Below, in pieces: positions 44,641-53,486 of a stretch of DNA of 64,000 bases. Source of the DNA: JACCZX01 sp038216465 (GTDB taxonomy: Bacteria > Pseudomonadota > Gammaproteobacteria > Burkholderiales > Burkholderiaceae_F). Position numbers and translations under genes: made by a program. The notes under the pieces were generated by a model. The model was not told the DNA's origin, did not search any database, and worked only from the letters and a program-made list of their open reading frames with translations. The stretch spans positions 1-64,000 of the forward strand of contig JBBQQC010000007.1 in NCBI GenBank assembly GCA_038216465.1, in the 5' to 3' direction. The stretch's first letter is position 1. Each line of letters starts with the position of its first letter.

Positions 44641-47319
44641 TCAATTTGCGAGTGCCTTGTTGACGATCTCGCAGACGTCGCGCGATAGCCCGGCTTGCGC
44701 CGCGACCTGCTGAAGCGCAGCGCGCATTGCAGACTGGCGGTCGGATGTGAACTTGCGCCAGCGATCGAGCGCACGCGCGATGCGCGCAGCGAGCGTGGGG
44801 TTTCTTTTGTCGAGCGCCAGCACCTGATCGACCCAGAATGCGTAGCCGCCGTAGCCACGATCGCTGCGCCGGTGGAACTCAGCTTCATTCAAGACGCAGA
44901 AGGATCGAATCAGTGCGTTGACATTGTTCGGATTGGAAAGCGAAAAACCAGGATGCCGCATCAACAGCCGCACCCGGTCGACGACCGGCGGCTCGCCCGG
45001 ATGCCCGATCGCAGTCGCCTGCAGCTGAAACCATTTATTCATCAGCAACGGCTGTTCGCTCCACACGCGCGCGAGCTGAATTAGCGCCTCGGCTTTCAGC
45101 GGCGACGTACTGTTGACGATGACCGCGAGTGCGCCCTGTGCGTCGGTCATGTTGGTCGATGCCACCAACTGTTCGCGGGCGAGGTCGAGTACGCCTTCGA
45201 CCTCACCCTCCGCCAGATACGCCAGCGCAAGATTGCGCAAGGCACGCTTGCCCGCCGAGGCATGATCCGGCGAATATTCGCCGCCGACGCACATCGACGA
45301 ATGAGTCGCGCGCCAGTCGTCAGCAAGTCGTCGTCCGAGCTCGCGCATCACATAGCGCCGCGCCTGACGAATCGCTTCCGGATCGACGATCGGCCGCTGC
45401 TCACCGATAAAACTCTCGGCGGGCAATAGCAGCGCCTGCGCTTTGAACGCGGGCGACAGGGCGGAATCGAGTAGCGTCGCGCGCAGCGTGGTAACCAGCG
45501 CATCATCGAGTACAGCCGGCTGGCCGGCTTCGACCGCGTCGGTCAGCGCCATCAGCCGGGCAATCGCCAGCCGCTGGCCAGCTTCCCAGCGATTGAAAAC
45601 ATCCGAATCGTGCGCTGACAGGAACGCAAGCTCTGCGTCGCTGTAGCGGTGCTCGACGATGACGGGCGCCGAAAAGTTACGCAGCAGCGACGCAACCGGT
45701 CGCTCGGGAATGTTGATGAACCGGAACGTCTGCTTCGCCTGCGTCAGATCGAGCACGCGGCTGGTCGACGTGCTGGCAGGGTCTCCTTCGAGTTGAAGTG
45801 GGAGATCGCGTCCATCACCGGCGATCAGAGCGAGCGCAAACGGAATGTGAAATGGCTCCTTGCGGGATTGTCCCGGGGTTGGCAGGGTCGATTGCGTCAG
45901 AGTGAGTTCAAACGCGGACGCACTCTCGTCATAGCGGGTTTCGACCGCCACGCGGGGCGTGCCGGCCTGCGAATACCAGCGCTTGAATTGCGTCAGGTCA
46001 CGCGAATTCGCATCGGCGATCGCGGCGACAAAGTCGTCGCACGTCACCGCGTGACCATCGTGGCGCTTGAAGTACAGATCCATGCCGCGCCGGAAACCGT
46101 CGACGCCGACCAGCGTCTGCATCATGCGCACAACCTCGGCGCCTTTCTCGTAAACAGTCGACGTATAAAAGTTGCTGATCTCCTGGTAGCTATCCGGGCG
46201 CACCGGATGCGCCATCGGGCCGCCGTCCTCGGGAAACTGCATCGCCCGCAGCGCCCGTACGTCCTCGATGCGCTTGACTGCACGGCTGCTCGCATCGCCG
46301 AGCATGTCGGCCGAAAACTCCTGCTCACGAAAGACCGTCAACCCTTCTTTCAGACTGAGCTGGAACCAGTCTCGACAGGTGACACGATTGCCGGTCCAGT
46401 TGTGAAAGTATTCGTGGCCGACGATCGACTCGATGTTCACATAATCGTCATCGGTGGCCACCACCGGACTGGCTAGCACATATTTCGCGTTGAATACGTT
46501 AAGGCCCTTGTTCTCCATCGCGCCCATGTTGAAATCGTTGGACGCCACGATCATGAAGCGGTCGAGGTCGAGCTCGAGCCCGTAGCGGCGCTCGTCCCAC
46601 GCGATCGCGTGCTTCAGGCTTGCCATTGCGTGCGCGGTTTTATCAAGATTGCCGTGCTCGACGTAAATTTGCAGCGCAGCCCCACGTCCGCTCGCGCGCG
46701 TTACATGCTCTTCGAGCACTGCAAAGTTGCCGGCGACCAATGCAAACAGGTAACTTGGCTTCGCGAACGGGTCATCCCAGACCGCGTAGTGCCTTCCCTC
46801 TGACAGCGCGCCTTGCTCGATCAGGTTGCCGTTGGCGAGCAGCACCGGATAGCGCGCCCGGTCGGCGCGCACCGTAACCCGATAGGTCGTCATCACATCG
46901 GGGCGGTCAGGGAAGTACGTGATGCGGCGAAAGCCCTCGGCTTCGCACTGGCTGAAAAAGTTTCCGTTCGATACGAACAGGCCCATCAACTCGGTGTTGG
47001 CCGATGGCTTGATGCGCACAATGGTTTTCAGCTGAAAGCGATTCGATTGCGTGCGCAATGTCAGACCATCTTCGCGTACCTGGTATGCACTGGGGGGCAA
47101 GGCGTGGCCGTCGATTGCAATCAATGCGAGATCGAGATCCTCGCCGTCGAGCCGCAGCGGCACCGAACCGCCTACCACCGCGTTACGCCGGACATCGAGC
47201 GTCGCGGTGACGTAGGTCACTGCCGGATCGATGTCGAATTCGAGCGCTGCATGATCGAGCAGGAAATCGGGCGGCCGGTAGTCGGCGCGGCGAACGGTAA
47301 CGGCCTGATCGTTTCGCAT
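44641..47319 (-). CDS. pepN: Aminopeptidase N (alanyl aminopeptidase)
   Basis: 892-aa M1 zinc metallopeptidase, full length. GAMENKGLNVF is the substrate-binding exopeptidase motif. HEYFHNWTGNRVTCRDWFQL contains the HExxH zinc site, with the third ligand Glu in LSLKEGLTVF. The C-terminal helical domain ends RDVCEIVNKALAN. Cleaves N-terminal residues from peptides in the cytoplasm. ATG 47319 (MRNDQAVTVRRADYRPP) matches the PepN start; the frame runs 19 codons further upstream into the adjacent transporter. Followed by fbp, probably in one transcript. Confidence 0.97.
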   Translation of the reverse strand: MRNDQAVTVRRADYRPPDFLLDHAALEFDIDPAVTYVTATLDVRRNAVVGGSVPLRLDGEDLDLALIAIDGHALPPSAYQVREDGLTLRTQSNRFQLKTIVRIKPSANTELMGLFVSNGNFFSQCEAEGFRRITYFPDRPDVMTTYRVTVRADRARYPVLLANGNLIEQGALSEGRHYAVWDDPFAKPSYLFALVAGNFAVLEEHVTRASGRGAALQIYVEHGNLDKTAHAMASLKHAIAWDERRYGLELDLDRFMIVASNDFNMGAMENKGLNVFNAKYVLASPVVATDDDYVNIESIVGHEYFHNWTGNRVTCRDWFQLSLKEGLTVFREQEFSADMLGDASSRAVKRIEDVRALRAMQFPEDGGPMAHPVRPDSYQEISNFYTSTVYEKGAEVVRMMQTLVGVDGFRRGMDLYFKRHDGHAVTCDDFVAAIADANSRDLTQFKRWYSQAGTPRVAVETRYDESASAFELTLTQSTLPTPGQSRKEPFHIPFALALIAGDGRDLPLQLEGDPASTSTSRVLDLTQAKQTFRFINIPERPVASLLRNFSAPVIVEHRYSDAELAFLSAHDSDVFNRWEAGQRLAIARLMALTDAVEAGQPAVLDDALVTTLRATLLDSALSPAFKAQALLLPAESFIGEQRPIVDPEAIRQARRYVMRELGRRLADDWRATHSSMCVGGEYSPDHASAGKRALRNLALAYLAEGEVEGVLDLAREQLVASTNMTDAQGALAVIVNSTSPLKAEALIQLARVWSEQPLLMNKWFQLQATAIGHPGEPPVVDRVRLLMRHPGFSLSNPNNVNALIRSFCVLNEAEFHRRSDRGYGGYAFWVDQVLALDKRNPTLAARIARALDRWRKFTSDRQSAMRAALQQVAAQAGLSRDVCEIVNKALAN

Positions 47320-47335
47320 CGGACCGGGATTGTAG

Positions 47336-48235
47336 CTACGCGCCTTTCTCGGCGGCCAGATAAATGCCGGCGACAATCAGTGCGCCACCCATCAGGTGGT
47401 ACGCGCCGATCGGATCATCGAGCAATGCCCACGAAAAGCACGCGGCAAACACGGGAGTCAAGTTGACGAAGTACATCGGAAGCACCGCGCCGACGCGCGC
47501 GACGCCGCGCGCCCAGCAGTAATAGGCGAGCAGCGAAGGCAATAGCGCTACATAGATCAGCGCGGCGAAATTGGTCGATGTGGCCGCCGGCGTTCGTTTG
47601 GTGATGACCCATTCGAGCAGATAAAACGGCAGGATCATCAGCGCGCCGAGCGCTATCTCAACGGCGAGCAATGCGGTCAGCGGCAACGCAGGGCGTCGGG
47701 TTCGCAGCAGCCACGTATAGATGCTCCATGCAAGCCCGGCGGTCAGCATGATCAGATCACCGATCGCAATGTGCAGCCGCAACAGGTTGCCAGGCTCGCC
47801 GCGGGCGATCACCCACAGCACGCCGAGCAGCGATACGGTAGCGCCGATCCATTGCCGCCGTGCAATTGCCGATGAAAAGAATGCTGCGCCGACCAGCAAA
47901 GTGATGATCGGGCCCGATGCGCCGATCAAGGTCGCGTTGACTGCGGTCGAGGTCTGCAGCGCGAGATACTGCAGCGAGTTGTAGCAGCCGACGCCGAGCA
48001 GGCTGGTCCACGCCAGCAGTGACCAGTGCGCGCGAATCGCCGCGCGATGCTGCCATACCGACTTCGCCGCAAACGGCGCCAGCACGGCGAGCGCGAGCAC
48101 CCAGCGCCAGAACGACAACGCGAGCGGGGGAAACTCACCGACCAGTGCGCGCGCCAGCACGGCATTGCCGGCCCAGAACAGTGGCGGGGCAATCAGCAGT
48201 GCGGTGGTCGATGCGGACAGCCGCGCGATGGCCAA
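47336..48235 (-). CDS. EamA/DMT-superfamily transporter
   Basis: 299 aa, ten helices in two EamA repeats. FWAGNAVLARALVGEFPPLALSFWRW opens repeat 1 and SLLGVLWVIARGEPGNLL closes it. Repeat 2 ends SWALLDDPIGAYHLMGGALIVAGIYLA. Probable metabolite exporter. The start is TTG 48235 (encoding AIARLSAS next), 6 nt after the upstream stop; there is no ATG or GTG before the first helix. Separated by 16 nt from pepN downstream, so probably co-transcribed. Confidence 0.88.
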   Translation of the reverse strand: MAIARLSASTTALLIAPPLFWAGNAVLARALVGEFPPLALSFWRWVLALAVLAPFAAKSVWQHRAAIRAHWSLLAWTSLLGVGCYNSLQYLALQTSTAVNATLIGASGPIITLLVGAAFFSSAIARRQWIGATVSLLGVLWVIARGEPGNLLRLHIAIGDLIMLTAGLAWSIYTWLLRTRRPALPLTALLAVEIALGALMILPFYLLEWVITKRTPAATSTNFAALIYVALLPSLLAYYCWARGVARVGAVLPMYFVNLTPVFAACFSWALLDDPIGAYHLMGGALIVAGIYLAAEKGA

Positions 48236-48241
48236 GGGAAA

Positions 48242-48730
48242 TTAGAAGTCGATCTCGTCGCGAATCGCCGCGATGCCCGCCCTGGCACACGCCTCGTCGG
48301 CGTCACCGCTCGGCGCGCCCGACACGCCGATCGCGCCGAGCGTTGCGCCGCCGGCCTGTATCAACACGCCACCGCCGACCGCGACCACGTTGGGAATGGC
48401 TCTGATACCCGAACTCGGCATGCCCGATTGCGTCTGCTTCGCGAGCTCAAGCGTATCGACGCGAAAACTTATCGCCGTGTAACCCTTGTTGATCGCCGTG
48501 GTTACCGTGTGCGGGCCGGCGAAGCGGTCGCGCAGCATTGACTGCGCCACGCCCGATCGATCAACAACCGCCGCCGTGGCCTGATAACCGCGCTTGCGGC
48601 ACTCCTCGAGCGCAGCTACGGTGGCCTTCAGTGCGGTCTCCGGCGTCAGCAACCGAGCGGTGTACGTTGCGGTCTGTGCCTGTACACACCCGGCGAACGT
48701 GAGCCAAGCCACCAACAGAATGTGCTTCAT
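48242..48730 (-). CDS. GlcG/HbpS-family (DUF336) secreted protein
   Basis: 162 aa with signal peptide (LLVAWLTFAGCVQAQ; the Cys before VQA could alternatively be lipidated). The body is the GlcG/HbpS fold: ALEECRKRGYQATAAVVDRSG, AINKGYTAISFRVDT, and VVAVGGGVLIQAGGATLGAIGVSGAPSGDADEACARAG. Related proteins bind haem or associate with glycolate operons. ATG 48730 is chosen over an upstream TTG. Likely periplasmic; ligand unproven. Confidence 0.87.
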   Translation of the reverse strand: MKHILLVAWLTFAGCVQAQTATYTARLLTPETALKATVAALEECRKRGYQATAAVVDRSGVAQSMLRDRFAGPHTVTTAINKGYTAISFRVDTLELAKQTQSGMPSSGIRAIPNVVAVGGGVLIQAGGATLGAIGVSGAPSGDADEACARAGIAAIRDEIDF

Positions 48731-48810
48731 CGTGGGTCCCAAGCGTGCCGATTGAGATCAAAGGCTAGCAGTCATACACTTTGCGCTCCAAGCTTCGTGT
48801 AGGACCCGTG

Positions 48811-50250
48811 ATGAACCTTTCCGATCTGAATCGATTCGTATCCGCCAAGTGGGATGAAGACGTGTTGCCGCGCCTGGTCGACTATGTTCGCGTGCCGGCA
48901 AAGTCGCCCGCGTTCGATGCGAGCTGGGACGCGCACGGTCATCTGCGCGCGGTCGTCAAGGCGGCCGAAGCATGGTGCCGCGAGCAGAAGATCGAAGGGC
49001 TGGCGATCGAAATCATCGCAATCGACGGCAAGACGCCGTGCCTGTTGTTCGATGTGCCGGCCACGCATGGTCTCGGCAACGATCGTACGGTTCTGTTCTA
49101 CGGTCATCTCGACAAACAGCCCGAGATGGTGGGTTGGCGCGACGACCTCGGTCCGTGGAAGCCGGTGGTCGAAGACGGTAAGTTGTACGGTCGCGGCAGC
49201 GCCGACGACGGCTACGCGATTTACGCAGCTCTGACGACGATTGCCGCGCTGGATGCGCAAAGCGTTCCACGTCCGCGCTGCGTTGGCATCATCGAGACGT
49301 GCGAGGAGAGCGGCAGCCCGGACTTGCCGGAGTATTTGAACCTGCTCGCCGCGCGCTTCGGAGACGTGCAGTTGGTCGTCGGACTCGATTCGGGTTGCCG
49401 CAACTACGATCAGCTGTGGGTCACCACATCGCTGCGTGGACTGGTCGGTGGCACGCTCACCGTCGAGATCCTGTCCGAGGGCGTGCATTCGGGTCACGCC
49501 AGCGGCATCGTGCCATCGTCGTTCCGTGTCGCGCGGCAGCTGCTGAATCGGCTCGATGATTGTGCGACCGGAAAAGTAATGCTGCCGGAGCTGCACGCGA
49601 CGATTCCGGACGAAAGGATGCAGCAAGCACAAACCGCAGGCGAGATCCTCGGCGACCAGGTTTGGAAAGAATTTCCCTGGGTCAGCTGCACCCACGGTGC
49701 GGGCGGGCACCTGCACGCAATGCCGGTCACCAGCGATCCGGTCGAGGGCATTCTGAACCGCACGTGGCGCCCCGCACTCGCGGTCATCGGTGCCGCAGGT
49801 TTTCCGAGCATCGACTCGGCCGGCAATGTGTTGCGCCCGAAAACCACATTCAAGCTCAGCATGCGCATTCCGCCAACCGTCGACGCCGACAAGGCAACGC
49901 GTGCGATGCGCAAGGCGCTGACCGACAACCCGCCGTACAACGCGAGGGTCACATTCGAAGCCGACTGGGGTGCCACCGGCTGGAACGCGCCACCGACCGC
50001 TACTTGGTTGAAAAGCGCGTTCGCGCAGGCCTCGCTGCAAACCTACGGTCAGGACGTCGCATGGATCGGTGAAGGCGGCACGATCCCGTTCATGAATATG
50101 CTCGGCGAGCGCTTTCCCAAAGCGCAGTTCTTTATTACCGGCGTGTTAGGCCCGCACTCGAACGCGCATGGACCGAATGAATTTCTGCATGTGCCGTACG
50201 CCAAGAAGTTGACGGCTGCGGTGGCGAGCGTGGTGGCGGCGGTGCGTTGA
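48811..50250 (+). CDS. M20-family metallopeptidase (canonical metal ligands)
   Basis: 479 aa. GHLDKQPE carries zinc His and Asp, GRGSADDGY the bridging Asp, and ETCEESGS the general-base and metal-binding Glu pair. GLDSGCRN supplies the next acidic ligand and LGPHSNAHGPNEF the final His. All expected M20 residues are present, in contrast to the two M20 genes at 3093-5599. The sequence resembles carnosinase-like/dipeptidase M20 proteins of the CNDP group. ATG 48811. Divergent from the GlcG-like gene; no signal peptide, so cytoplasmic. Confidence 0.92.
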   Translation: MNLSDLNRFVSAKWDEDVLPRLVDYVRVPAKSPAFDASWDAHGHLRAVVKAAEAWCREQKIEGLAIEIIAIDGKTPCLLFDVPATHGLGNDRTVLFYGHLDKQPEMVGWRDDLGPWKPVVEDGKLYGRGSADDGYAIYAALTTIAALDAQSVPRPRCVGIIETCEESGSPDLPEYLNLLAARFGDVQLVVGLDSGCRNYDQLWVTTSLRGLVGGTLTVEILSEGVHSGHASGIVPSSFRVARQLLNRLDDCATGKVMLPELHATIPDERMQQAQTAGEILGDQVWKEFPWVSCTHGAGGHLHAMPVTSDPVEGILNRTWRPALAVIGAAGFPSIDSAGNVLRPKTTFKLSMRIPPTVDADKATRAMRKALTDNPPYNARVTFEADWGATGWNAPPTATWLKSAFAQASLQTYGQDVAWIGEGGTIPFMNMLGERFPKAQFFITGVLGPHSNAHGPNEFLHVPYAKKLTAAVASVVAAVR

Positions 50251-50324
50251 CCAGAGGGCGCTCGTCGCCTAATTTGATGACGTTATTTTCGTCGCCGGCA
50301 GCGCATCGATCCAGCGGGGCGGCC

Positions 50325-51752
50325 ATGCGACGCATTGCTTTTTCGCTAACTTTGCTTCCCTGCGCGGCTTTATGCCAGCAGCCGGCCAGGCCGGATGTTG
50401 CAGTGGCAGAATCAGAGCGTTCCGCCGCCGCCGAAAGCGTTGATTCGTCCCCTGCTGCTTGGGGAACACAGAAAAGCTACCTCATCCCCGCGCTGGAAAT
50501 CGTCGGCTTCGATACGCTGCTCAACTTGTTCGACCGCGCCTACCTCAAGGGGCACGACTACGACAGCAATCTCTCGTCGATCAGACGCAACCTGCGCCAA
50601 AGTTGGAAGGTAGACAGCGACAACTTCACGATCAATCAGCTCGGACATCCGTATCAAGGATCGATGTATCACGGGTTCGCACGAGCGTCCGGACTGAACT
50701 ACTGGGAAGGATTGACGTACACGTTCTTGGGCAGCGCATTCTGGGAGATCGCCGGAGAAACAACGCCGCCCTCGAAGAACGATCAGATCTCTACCGGAAT
50801 CGGCGGCAGCTTCCTCGGTGAAGCGCTGTTTCGCATGTCGAGCCTGCTTCTCGAACAGGGCAGAGGGTCCCGCTTCTGGCGTGAGCTCGGCGCCGCGGCA
50901 ATCTCTCCGCCCGTGGGCTTTAACCGCCTTGCGTTTGGCCAGCGATTTGCCAGCCCATTTCAAAGCCACGAGCCCGAGTATTACGGCCGCTTCAACATTG
51001 GATGGAGCGTCGCCACACAAAACGAGCCCGCCGGCACTTCGACAGAGATCAAACGCCACGAAGCACTGGTCGACTTCGCGCTGGATTACGGTTTGCCCGG
51101 TAAGCCCGGCTATACGTATAAGCGGCCCTTTGACTACTTCAGCTTCCAGGCCGCCGGGTCAAGTGCGATTGGCATGGAGAGTGTGATGACGCGCGGCCTA
51201 CTGCTCGGGACCGATTACGCCGGCAGGAGTTACCGCGGGATATGGGGGGTCTACGGAAGTTACGACTTTATGGCGCCGCAGGTCTTTCGCCTGGCAAACA
51301 CGGCGGTATCTCTAGGCACCACTGCGGAATGGCGGCTGTCACAAGCCGTCGCGTTGCAGGGAACAGTCCTCATGGGGGTGGGTTACGCCACGGTCAGTAC
51401 GATCAACGGCATCGCGAACGAAAACGCAAACAGCTACGGTGTGGCGCCACACGGAACACTGGCATTGCGCCTGATCATGGGAGACCGCGCGTCGATCGAT
51501 GTGTCCGCACGTGAATACTTTGTGGCCGGTGTGACGGGCGGTGATCGCGGCGGCCACGACAATATTGTGCGCACGGATGCATCACTGACTTGGCGCATTC
51601 TCGGCCAGCACGCCGCTTCGTTGAAATATCAGTTTTCCCGCCGCGACACGGCGTTTCCAACGCTGGGTGACAGAACGCAGACCAGAGGGACGGTCGGAAT
51701 TTTCTATACGCTTCTTGGCCGTGATCGGTTTGGTCTTAGCGACTGGAGATAG
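50325..51752 (+). CDS. DUF3943-type outer-membrane beta-barrel protein
   Basis: 475 aa. Signal peptide (RRIAFSLTLLPCAALCQQ) and an acidic linker (about 20-45), then a DUF3943 domain: KSYLIPALEIVGFDTLLN, FDRAYLK, NQLGHPYQGSMYHGFARASG and GEALFRMSSLLLE. The second half alternates hydrophobic and polar residues with many aromatic ends, as in barrels. The last residues (LLGRDRFGLSDWR) form the terminal strand. ATG 50325 starts the signal peptide; earlier in-frame starts lack one. Function of DUF3943 is unknown. Confidence 0.85.
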   Translation: MRRIAFSLTLLPCAALCQQPARPDVAVAESERSAAAESVDSSPAAWGTQKSYLIPALEIVGFDTLLNLFDRAYLKGHDYDSNLSSIRRNLRQSWKVDSDNFTINQLGHPYQGSMYHGFARASGLNYWEGLTYTFLGSAFWEIAGETTPPSKNDQISTGIGGSFLGEALFRMSSLLLEQGRGSRFWRELGAAAISPPVGFNRLAFGQRFASPFQSHEPEYYGRFNIGWSVATQNEPAGTSTEIKRHEALVDFALDYGLPGKPGYTYKRPFDYFSFQAAGSSAIGMESVMTRGLLLGTDYAGRSYRGIWGVYGSYDFMAPQVFRLANTAVSLGTTAEWRLSQAVALQGTVLMGVGYATVSTINGIANENANSYGVAPHGTLALRLIMGDRASIDVSAREYFVAGVTGGDRGGHDNIVRTDASLTWRILGQHAASLKYQFSRRDTAFPTLGDRTQTRGTVGIFYTLLGRDRFGLSDWR

Positions 51753-51784
51753 TGCGCCAACCTGCGATTACGGCGCCGCTCTGA

Positions 51785-52549
51785 TCAGTGTAGGTTGCCG
51801 AGACGCATCGCCATCGCTCCGGTGACGGCGCATGCAGCCAGAGTCCAGACGATCACGGCGCCTGATGGCAGATCGAACAGTGCGGAGAACGCGAGCCCAA
51901 GCGCATACCCAACCGCACCGATGACGTAGGCGATGCCATAACGGCGCAGCCCGTGCTGTTTGACGGTGGCGAGCGCCGGAATGATCAGACTCGAAAACAC
52001 CAGATACACGCCGACCAGTTGAACCGACGCCGTGACGGCGAGTGCGAATACACCGTAGAAACCGAAACGGCCGAGCCGCCGCACCCACCCGAGCCAGAGC
52101 GCGGGAAGCACCACTAGAGTCACGACTGCGAGCCACACCAGCTGAGTCGTGTTGACCCACAGGATTTGGCCGACGAGCAAGTCTTTTAGATTTTCGCCCC
52201 CATGCGGATTGCTGGCGAGCAGCAGAATTCCGGCACACGCAGCCAGAATGAACATCACGCCGATTAGGGCCTCCTGTTGCTGCGGCGCGCGCCGCTCTGT
52301 CCAAGTGAGCAGCAACGCGCCGAGCAGGGCTGCGCACACGGCAGCCGCCTGCACAGCGATACCGCCTTCGAGGCCGAATGCGTCGGCGGCAATTACGCCG
52401 AGCCCGGCGATCTGCGCGATCGCAAGATCGATGAATACGATCCCACGGTCGAGGACCTGAGTGCCGAGCGGCACATGCGTCGCGAGCACCAGCAGCCCGG
52501 CGACCAGCGGAGGACCCAGAATGCTCCAGTCGAGCGCGCTCCAGTTCAT
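51785..52549 (-). CDS. Zinc/manganese-type ABC transporter permease (ZnuB-like)
   Basis: 254 aa, ABC-3 family permease with about eight helices. GTQVLDRGIVFIDLAIAQIAGLGVI is the ABC-3 signature near residue 30, and YLVFSSLIIPALAT is the conserved C-terminal helix block. Partner of the ZnuA-like binding protein whose stop it overlaps by 4 nt. No ATPase gene is in the cluster. Confidence 0.9.
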   Translation of the reverse strand: MNWSALDWSILGPPLVAGLLVLATHVPLGTQVLDRGIVFIDLAIAQIAGLGVIAADAFGLEGGIAVQAAAVCAALLGALLLTWTERRAPQQQEALIGVMFILAACAGILLLASNPHGGENLKDLLVGQILWVNTTQLVWLAVVTLVVLPALWLGWVRRLGRFGFYGVFALAVTASVQLVGVYLVFSSLIIPALATVKQHGLRRYGIAYVIGAVGYALGLAFSALFDLPSGAVIVWTLAACAVTGAMAMRLGNLH

Positions 52550-53466
52550 CGCTTCTCTACGACGGCGAGCATGCGGGCAATCGTGTCGTCGAACAGACCG
52601 AACAAGTCCTTCGCTCCTTCAGAGCCTCCTACGGTGAACGGGAGCTTCACCGCTGGGGTCCCGGCGTTCTTGCTCAACCATTCCGACGGCCGGGGGTCTT
52701 GGTAGGCCGCGTAAAACACCATTCTCGGCGGCGTTCCCTTGAGCGCCGAAAGCACCTCCTGCAAGTGCGAGACTGTCGGCTCAACGCCCGGCTTGGGCTC
52801 GAGCACGGCCACTTCCTTCAGGCCCAGCCAGTCATACAGATACACGAAGGCCTTGTGCTGCGACACCACCGGCAAGTCCTTCAGCGGCGCCGCCTGAGCG
52901 GTCCAGCGGCTCATCGCTTGTTGCCAGCGCCGCGTGAAGTCCGCCTGGCGCTGCGCGTATTGGCTCGCATTTGCCGAGTCGATCTGCTGCAGCCGTGCCG
53001 ACAGCGCCGCGGCCACCTGCGCGATATTGCGCGGATCGACTTGGATGTGCGGGTTGCCGGCCGCGTGGACGTCGCCTTGCGCGCGGTCGAGTTGCCGCGG
53101 TACGTCGAGCTTGCGCACGAAGTCCGCCGCAGCAAAGTTTCCGGGCTGGCCCGGTTGCACTTTCGCGTTACCTGATTGTTGAAGCAACACAGGCAGCCAA
53201 CCGATCTCGAGCTCGGCGCCGGTGCAGACCACCAGATCAGCATTGCGCGCGCGTGCAATCAAGCTCGGCTTGGCCTGAATCTGGTGCGGATCCTGTAAGG
53301 CAGTGGTCGCGACCGACACCTCGACTAGATTGCCGCCCAGCTCCTGCGCCAGCGCGCCCCATTCGGGCTCGCATGCAAAGATGCGTAACGCGGAATGCGC
53401 GGGAAAAGCGAGCAGCAGCAGCGGTGCGGTCAGTAGAGCGACAAGCGTGTTGCGATTGATCATCAT
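52546..53466 (-). CDS. Zinc-type ABC substrate-binding protein (ZnuA-like, no His-rich loop)
   Basis: 306 aa with signal peptide (LVALLTAPLLLLAFPAHS). Cluster A-I fold: LRIFACEPEWGALAQELGG, QDPHQIQAKPS (His ligand), ADLVVCTGAELE, GNPHIQVDPRNI (second His), SQHKAFVYLYDWLGL (third His). A C-terminal acidic residue completes the site. The charged His-rich loop of ZnuA is absent. ATG 53466 follows AGGGGA; ATG 53463 is also possible. It lies between the porin-like gene and the ZnuB-like gene. Confidence 0.9.
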   Translation of the reverse strand: MMINRNTLVALLTAPLLLLAFPAHSALRIFACEPEWGALAQELGGNLVEVSVATTALQDPHQIQAKPSLIARARNADLVVCTGAELEIGWLPVLLQQSGNAKVQPGQPGNFAAADFVRKLDVPRQLDRAQGDVHAAGNPHIQVDPRNIAQVAAALSARLQQIDSANASQYAQRQADFTRRWQQAMSRWTAQAAPLKDLPVVSQHKAFVYLYDWLGLKEVAVLEPKPGVEPTVSHLQEVLSALKGTPPRMVFYAAYQDPRPSEWLSKNAGTPAVKLPFTVGGSEGAKDLFGLFDDTIARMLAVVEKR

Positions 53467-53486
53467 GGGTCCCCTGCGGAGAAGTG